This document shows, piece after piece, positions 8,051 through 11,054 of a stretch of DNA of 11,054 nucleotides (its first letter is position 1; every line of letters begins with the position of its first letter). A program made the translations under genes and the position numbers. The notes beneath the pieces were generated by a model. It had not been told where the DNA came from. It worked only from the letters and a program-made list of their open reading frames with translations, and did no database searches. Source of the DNA: Geoglobus sp. (GTDB taxonomy: Archaea > Halobacteriota > Archaeoglobi > Archaeoglobales > Archaeoglobaceae); contig WAJY01000026.1 in the NCBI GenBank assembly GCA_015523645.1, forward strand, positions 1-11,054, read 5' to 3'.

Positions 8051-8061
8051 TTAATATTTAT
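8051..8061 (-). promoter_or_regulatory. TATA box for the phosphopantothenate synthetase-hisD-aspS unit
   Basis: The minus strand reads ATAAATATTAA, centred about 25 bp before the ATG at 8031, in the 51-bp gap after hjc. There is no Shine-Dalgarno site before the ATG (CTGACAAAAC), so a leaderless transcript is likely. This is the only spacer between hjc and aspS large enough for a promoter. Confidence 0.6.
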
Positions 8062-8082
8062 CTGAGTGAACAACAAGATCTG

Positions 8083-8487
8083 TCAGAGTTTTTTCTGAAT
8101 GAACTTCCCCAGAATTTCTCCAAGCTCCTTTCCTGAGTGAAATGTGGCGTTTGATATCTTATAGCCCTTTTCTGTTTTCTCAAGCTCATCCACCTCAAAA
8201 AACCTCCACTTCTCACCCTTTATCTTTAAGGCTATTACCGGCTTTGCTCCAAAAAGATTAGAGAACATTACAAGCTCCCTGATCCTTAGCTCAGGTATGT
8301 AGAGTGGTAGCTTTTCCCTGACCTTTGCTTCAATCGCAATAGTTATTCTTCCGTTGCTTGCAATTATGTCTGGAGAGGGGAAGCCAGAAGAGCCACTTCC
8401 GGCACTCCTCACCGCCGCAAAACCCTCATTCCAAAGCGCATGTATCAGCTCTCTCTCAAACCTTGTTCCCTTTCTCTTCACCACCAC
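8083..8487 (-). CDS. hjc: Holliday junction resolvase Hjc
   Basis: A dimeric PD-(D/E)XK nuclease of 134 aa that cuts four-way DNA junctions symmetrically during recombination and replication-fork repair. Key residues match archaeal Hjc: the N-terminal KGTRFERE with E11 and R12, the RSAGSGSSGFPSPDI loop with D40, and the E53-x-K55 pair in IAIEAKV, followed by PLYIPE. The start is one of three tandem GTG codons (8487, 8484, 8481); an in-frame TAA lies two codons upstream and no in-frame ATG is available. The gap to tiaS is 25 bp, holding a T-run (8505-8510) but no well-placed TATA box, so hjc is probably read from the tiaS promoter. The C-terminal region (about 95-134) is less characteristic but continuous in frame. 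The assignment is firm; the exact start is not. Confidence 0.94.
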   Translation of the reverse strand: MVVKRKGTRFERELIHALWNEGFAAVRSAGSGSSGFPSPDIIASNGRITIAIEAKVREKLPLYIPELRIRELVMFSNLFGAKPVIALKIKGEKWRFFEVDELEKTEKGYKISNATFHSGKELGEILGKFIQKKL

Positions 8488-8512
8488 AAATTAAATTCAT
8501 ACTTAAAAAATG

Positions 8513-9784
8513 TTATCTGAAAATGTGCTTCTCTTCAACGTTCATCCTCACAAGGGGCTTTGAAAGGTGTCTTCTTGCAATTGGTGGAACTTCATAGTAC
8601 CCCAGCTCCAGATATCTTTCAACCTTTACCCTAACCTTTTTTTCTGCCCTTGTCTTGCATTTCTTGCACCTAAATCCCTTTCCCCTGCCTTCACTTTCCA
8701 TTTTTTTACCGCAAATTTCACATATCGGATTCTCTTCAATGAAGATGTCTGCAAGGCTGTCCAACCTTATTTTCTCGAGATTTATTGCGCCATCCTTGTA
8801 TGATCCGAAAACGGTTACAACATCTCCTCTTTTCAACTTTCTTATAACACTCCTGAATTGCTTTGTTGGTTCAAACGCACAGCACATAAGCTCTCCAAAC
8901 CTTGTATTTATGGAAAAAAAGACATGCCCACCTTTGATCTCAAATGGCTCGTCAACGACCACACCACTCAAAATGTATGACTTCCCCTCGGAGATCTCGC
9001 TCACCTCATCCTCATGTATCAAATGCATGTCAGTGGCTTGGTTTGTTACAAAGACTTGATATCTATCAACCTCTTCTGTTTTCACAGTTTTCATTGCCTT
9101 AAAAATGGATTCGAGATCAGTTCCCCTTATGCCAAACAAAACTGGATCAGGAGAATTTGGAACGGAAACTACAGTATCATTCCCCCAGTCAACCGTATCA
9201 AACGTCTCAGGATACGTGAGTAGATCCGCCAAGAAAAAGCTGTCCCTGTCAATGATTCTCTTTTTTCCGAACCTCTCTTTTTTCCGATACGCAAGCAGCT
9301 CGATGGTTTGATCATTGCACTCTGCTCCAACCGCTGCTAACGCCCCAATCAATCCCCTTCCTGTCTTGTATTTTAGATGAGGTATCATATACTTCCCAAT
9401 TAGAAAGAAAGCCTCGTCAATACTCACAAACTCTCTTATCGCCTTTTTGGAGAAGTTGAACAGAACTTCAAGCAATTCGTGATTCTCAGCATTGATAAAA
9501 ACAGCACCTGGATCTGTGTCTTTATCATCAAGCTCCGAAAACTCAAGAATTGCTTCGTTGGTGATCTCGATCAATTCAGAGATGTCCTGAGTTTCCACGA
9601 GAAATGATACAGCCCCATTACCCCTTGTTTTGTAAGGCACATTTGGATTCAATCTTATAAGCCTTGGAAAACCGATTATTTTTGATCCATTCTCTTCTAG
9701 TCTTTCCATGACCATCTTGCAAACATAAGTTGTGCACATTCCATTTTTTGAGTCGGTGTCATCTATTCCAACCCAGAACCTCAT
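8513..9784 (-). CDS. tiaS: tRNA(Ile2) 2-agmatinylcytidine synthetase TiaS
   Basis: Modifies the wobble cytidine C34 of the CAU-anticodon tRNA-Ile2 to agmatidine, using agmatine and ATP, so that the tRNA reads AUA as isoleucine. The 423-aa protein starts with the kinase-like catalytic domain motif GIDDTDS at 6-12. Thr18 (in MCTTY) occupies the position of the autophosphorylated Thr18 described for Archaeoglobus fulgidus TiaS. FPRLIRLNPNVPYKTRGNGA follows at about 39-58. An OB-fold lies at roughly 260-345, and a zinc ribbon has Cys 355/358 and 373/376 (CEIC, CKKC). The ATG at 9784 is preferred to the GTG one codon earlier because it restores the Thr18 numbering and lies about 30 bp from a TATA box. 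No Shine-Dalgarno site is present. The gene follows merR and precedes hjc. Its presence implies a tRNA-Ile2(CAU) gene elsewhere in the genome. Confidence 0.96.
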   Translation of the reverse strand: MRFWVGIDDTDSKNGMCTTYVCKMVMERLEENGSKIIGFPRLIRLNPNVPYKTRGNGAVSFLVETQDISELIEITNEAILEFSELDDKDTDPGAVFINAENHELLEVLFNFSKKAIREFVSIDEAFFLIGKYMIPHLKYKTGRGLIGALAAVGAECNDQTIELLAYRKKERFGKKRIIDRDSFFLADLLTYPETFDTVDWGNDTVVSVPNSPDPVLFGIRGTDLESIFKAMKTVKTEEVDRYQVFVTNQATDMHLIHEDEVSEISEGKSYILSGVVVDEPFEIKGGHVFFSINTRFGELMCCAFEPTKQFRSVIRKLKRGDVVTVFGSYKDGAINLEKIRLDSLADIFIEENPICEICGKKMESEGRGKGFRCKKCKTRAEKKVRVKVERYLELGYYEVPPIARRHLSKPLVRMNVEEKHIFR

Positions 9785-9810
9785 CACAGAGAAGAATAGT
9801 TATTTGCGGA

Positions 9811-9820
9811 TTTAAATATG
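9811..9820 (-). promoter_or_regulatory. TATA box of tiaS
   Basis: The minus strand reads CATATTTAAA, in the 39-bp gap between merR and tiaS. Its centre is about 30 bp before the ATG at 9784, which predicts a leader of only a few bases and no Shine-Dalgarno use. hjc probably shares this promoter. Confidence 0.6.
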
Positions 9821-9823
9821 TGC

Positions 9824-10243
9824 CTACCTCACACCACCTATCTCACTCTTCTGAGACCTCTCAATTTCTTCAATTCTCCTCTCAAGCCTCTCTTTTAGAT
9901 CTATCAGTTCATTTCTAAGTATTTTCAGATCATCTAACCTCTCATCTATCTGCTTTAACTTTTCATCGGCAAGCTTGATTGTGAGTCTTAGCTGTTCGGG
10001 CTCACTAACTTCATAGAGATCAAGTATCTGTTTGATCTCATCCAGAGTGAATCCGAGTCTTTTTCCTCTAAGAATTATCTTCAATCTTGCTCTGTCTTTT
10101 TTTGTAAAAATTCTGTGATTTCCTGGGGTTCTTTGTGGATTTAAAAGCCCGATTTCCTCGTAATATCTTATTGTTCTTGTGCTTATGTCAAGCTCTTCAG
10201 CAAGCTCTGAGATGGTATAGCGGTCTTTGTTCTTCCTTGCCAT
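9824..10243 (-). CDS. MerR-family transcriptional regulator (LiuR-like)
   Basis: A DNA-binding regulator of 139 aa. The N-terminal winged helix-turn-helix is clear: YTISELAEELDISTRTIRYY at about 9-28, then EEIGLL and the wing GNHRIFTKKD at 41-50. ARLKIILRGKRLGFTLDEIK at about 52-71 closely resembles bacterial MerR regulators of the LiuR group, which control branched-chain acyl-CoA breakdown. A long dimerisation coiled coil fills about 84-130. There is no cysteine, so metal sensing of the classic MerR type is unlikely, and there is no sizeable effector domain. The ATG at 10243 is chosen because a TATA box lies 28 bp upstream; a GTG at 10261 would add six residues but sits too close to that box. 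An inverted repeat next to the TATA box suggests autoregulation. The bacterial character suggests ancient transfer into archaea. The regulated pathway cannot be told from this window. Confidence 0.9.
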   Translation of the reverse strand: MARKNKDRYTISELAEELDISTRTIRYYEEIGLLNPQRTPGNHRIFTKKDRARLKIILRGKRLGFTLDEIKQILDLYEVSEPEQLRLTIKLADEKLKQIDERLDDLKILRNELIDLKERLERRIEEIERSQKSEIGGVR

Positions 10244-10267
10244 ACGAACACATACAAGCACAGCTCC

Positions 10268-10275
10268 ATTTATAG
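10268..10275 (-). promoter_or_regulatory. TATA box of the MerR-type gene
   Basis: The minus strand reads CTATAAAT, preceded by AAAAA as a possible BRE. Its centre is about 28 bp before the ATG at 10243, so the mRNA is probably leaderless. No Shine-Dalgarno site precedes that ATG. Confidence 0.65.
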
Positions 10276-10276
10276 T

Positions 10277-10306
10277 TTTTACGTTTTACATCTGTAAGTT
10301 GTAAAC
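10277..10306. promoter_or_regulatory. Composite inverted repeat, probable operator of the MerR-type regulator
   Basis: On the plus strand the site consists of four 7-base blocks around a central TC (10291-10292). TTTTACG and TTTTACA lie on the left, TGTAAGT and TGTAAAC on the right. The two left blocks are direct repeats of each other, as are the two right blocks, and the halves are inverted: 10 of 14 positions pair. The inner palindrome TTACA-TC-TGTAA is perfect in its arms. The site abuts the TATA/BRE of the MerR-type gene on its upstream side, so a bound protein would touch the BRE and probably compete with TFB. It could equally be an activator site or serve divergent transcription. Assignment to this regulator is by position only. 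Confidence 0.55.
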
Positions 10307-10349
10307 CTTTTCTTTTAACATCCGAAAATAAATTTTCAATCTTTGTTAT

Positions 10350-10387
10350 GCAAAATCCAGGCTCGTAACTCCCATTCGCGATTTTGC
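10350..10387. repeat. Inverted repeat (8-bp stem, 22-base loop)
   Basis: GCAAAATC at 10350-10357 is the exact reverse complement of GATTTTGC at 10380-10387. The arms are perfect but the loop is long and the stem is AT-rich, so a stable hairpin is doubtful, especially in a thermophile. It could be a protein-binding dyad or chance in AT-rich sequence. A second pair, CCCATTC at 10371-10377 and GAATGGG at 10415-10421, overlaps it. Confidence 0.35.
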
Positions 10388-10402
10388 CTTGTTTTAAACA
10401 TA

Positions 10403-10410
10403 TTTATAAA
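10403..10410 (+). promoter_or_regulatory. Possible plus-strand TATA box with no known gene
   Basis: The sequence TTTATAAA would place a transcription start near 10432. The only reading frames there are very short, so if it is active the product would be a small RNA or tiny peptide. The motif is nearly symmetrical and could face either way. There is no further support. Confidence 0.25.
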
Positions 10411-10705
10411 CCAAGAATGGGTAAAAATGGTTACATCGGAGAATGCAATAAAAAGCTGAAGAACTCATAACCCATACGTCAAATCCTTAGTAAAATAATT
10501 AAAATTTTTCTGTAAAATTTAAGCCATATACTCAGAAGCTTCACTATTTGAACATCAAAGTCTGAAAATGAAAGATTTTGGGAGGAAGGACGGTCAATTT
10601 TCTGCTATTTGTACACTTCATTTTTCATGGCATAATTTTTTCGTTTCTACCACTCCCGCCGTATTCTGTTCAGCCTGCTATCTGGACTCTTCTGCATAGG
10701 AAATA

Positions 10706-11054
10706 TCAAACCCAAAATCGCTCAAGCGGAATTAATAATTCAACCTTTCTTGATTGAGCTGAGTAATGCCTGAATAACTCCAGACCCTATTTCACTGCAT
10801 CTTCCGTCTTGCATACGAGGATCTGAGAAGCATCATATGAATTTCGGTATAAATTCATCGTAAAACCTTTTTCAGCAACAACAAAGGTCAACTTGATGCT
10901 TTTGCACACAAACATCCCCCTCTTTAAAAATTCGTTCAACTCTCTTTCATTCAACTCTTTTACCTTTTCAAATATATCCTCATTTATAACCAGCCTAACC
11001 TCCTTTTTCTCTGACAGCTCGGTTAAACAGCTCCGGAAATTCCCTATGATATAC
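10706..11054 (-). pseudogene. FilR1/DUF1724-type winged-helix regulator, 3' part, interrupted by an amber codon
   Basis: The frame enters from the right edge and reads 88 codons to a TAG at 10789-10787. It includes EVRLVINEDIFEKVKELNER, then LKRGMFVCKSIKLTFVV, EKGFTMNLYR and SYDASQILV. This matches the C-terminal sensor domain of the archaeal regulators with the FilR1 (DUF1724) domain, common in Archaeoglobales and methanogens, which carry an N-terminal winged helix (outside this window). The family normally continues AxxWGEELFxYYR. Here the codons are AVK-TAG-GLELFRHYSAQSRKVELL, so TAG replaces the conserved Trp (one base from TGG) and recognisable family sequence resumes in the same frame until TGA at 10708-10706. 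I read this as a nonsense mutation. It could be a sequencing error, or the shortened protein (ending at 10787) may still work. No Shine-Dalgarno or start is visible here. Confidence 0.7.

Larger units (their letters stand above)
10307..10705. other. AT-rich region without a convincing gene
   Basis: No frame on either strand carries a recognisable protein. The longest ATG reading frames I followed are a 43-codon frame at 10568-10699 on the plus strand and a 17-codon frame at 10417-10470, neither with a Shine-Dalgarno site or familiar sequence. The region holds a plus-strand TATA-like box, a GCAAAATC/GATTTTGC inverted repeat, a GAAAAT-AA-ATTTTC palindrome at 10324-10337, and a quasi-palindromic AT-rich stretch at 10499-10522. 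No tRNA, CRISPR repeat or clear C/D-box RNA is visible. It may be decayed sequence between the broken regulator gene and the MerR-type gene, or carry an unrecognised small RNA. Confidence 0.5.

Noticed and set aside
10271-10306. CRISPR-like repeat array suggested by the 7-base blocks
   Set aside because: The repeats are only 7 bases, directly adjacent without spacers, and half are inverted; an operator fits better.
10417-10470. 17-codon plus-strand frame (MGKNGYIGECNKKLKNS)
   Set aside because: Too short to judge, and the nearby TATA-like box would start transcription downstream of its ATG.
10499-10522. AT-rich quasi-palindrome that could be a terminator hairpin
   Set aside because: The arms are purely A/T and imperfect, so folding would be weak, and archaeal termination does not need a hairpin.
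10568-10699. 43-codon plus-strand frame (MKDFGRKDGQFSAIC...)
   Set aside because: No ribosome site, no suitably placed promoter, no recognisable family, and partly in the interval next to the broken regulator; chance is sufficient.
10787-10789. TAG read as pyrrolysine
   Set aside because: The position aligns with a conserved Trp in a family not known to contain pyrrolysine, and nothing in the window suggests Pyl machinery; a TGG-to-TAG change is simpler.

Overview
The window looks like chromosomal DNA of a thermophilic euryarchaeon, most likely an Archaeoglobales member (Archaeoglobus/Ferroglobus/Geoglobus type). This rests on archaeal-only families (TiaS, archaeal phosphopantothenate synthetase, Hjc), archaeal-type AspRS, AGA/AGG-rich arginine codons, TATA-box promoters about 25-30 bp before start codons, and a FilR1/DUF1724-type regulator at the right edge. 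The genus is inferred from recalled family features, not from a search. Every convincing gene lies on the minus strand, so transcription runs from right to left.

From right to left: (i) 11054-10706, the C-terminal end of a FilR1-like winged-helix regulator whose conserved Trp codon appears to have become TAG. (ii) 10705-10307, about 400 bp of AT-rich DNA with no convincing gene. (iii) 10306-9824, a MerR-family (LiuR-like) regulator preceded by a TATA box and a composite inverted repeat that is probably its own operator. (iv) 9784-8083, tiaS (agmatidine modification of tRNA-Ile2) followed by the Holliday junction resolvase gene hjc. (v) 8031-4813, a tightly overlapping three-gene unit: phosphopantothenate synthetase (CoA synthesis), hisD (histidine synthesis) and aspS (aspartyl-tRNA synthetase). 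(vi) 4777-1, a chromosome-condensation operon: a small unrecognised coiled-coil protein, smc, scpA and the start of scpB, with gaps or overlaps of only a few bases.

Two translation-initiation styles alternate. Genes that open a unit (merR, tiaS, the phosphopantothenate synthetase, the coiled-coil gene) have a TATA box 25-30 bp before the start codon and no Shine-Dalgarno sequence, which suggests leaderless mRNAs. Several genes inside units (aspS, hisD, scpB) have GGTGA/GAGGT-like sites inside the preceding gene. These patterns decide several start codons: ATG 10243 for merR, ATG 9784 for tiaS and ATG 6105 for aspS.

Most of the window is housekeeping. The parts most worth following up are the coiled-coil protein heading the smc-scpA-scpB operon, the composite operator before the MerR gene, the amber codon in the FilR1-like regulator, and the ScpA start, where conserved-looking residues lie upstream of the only ATG.
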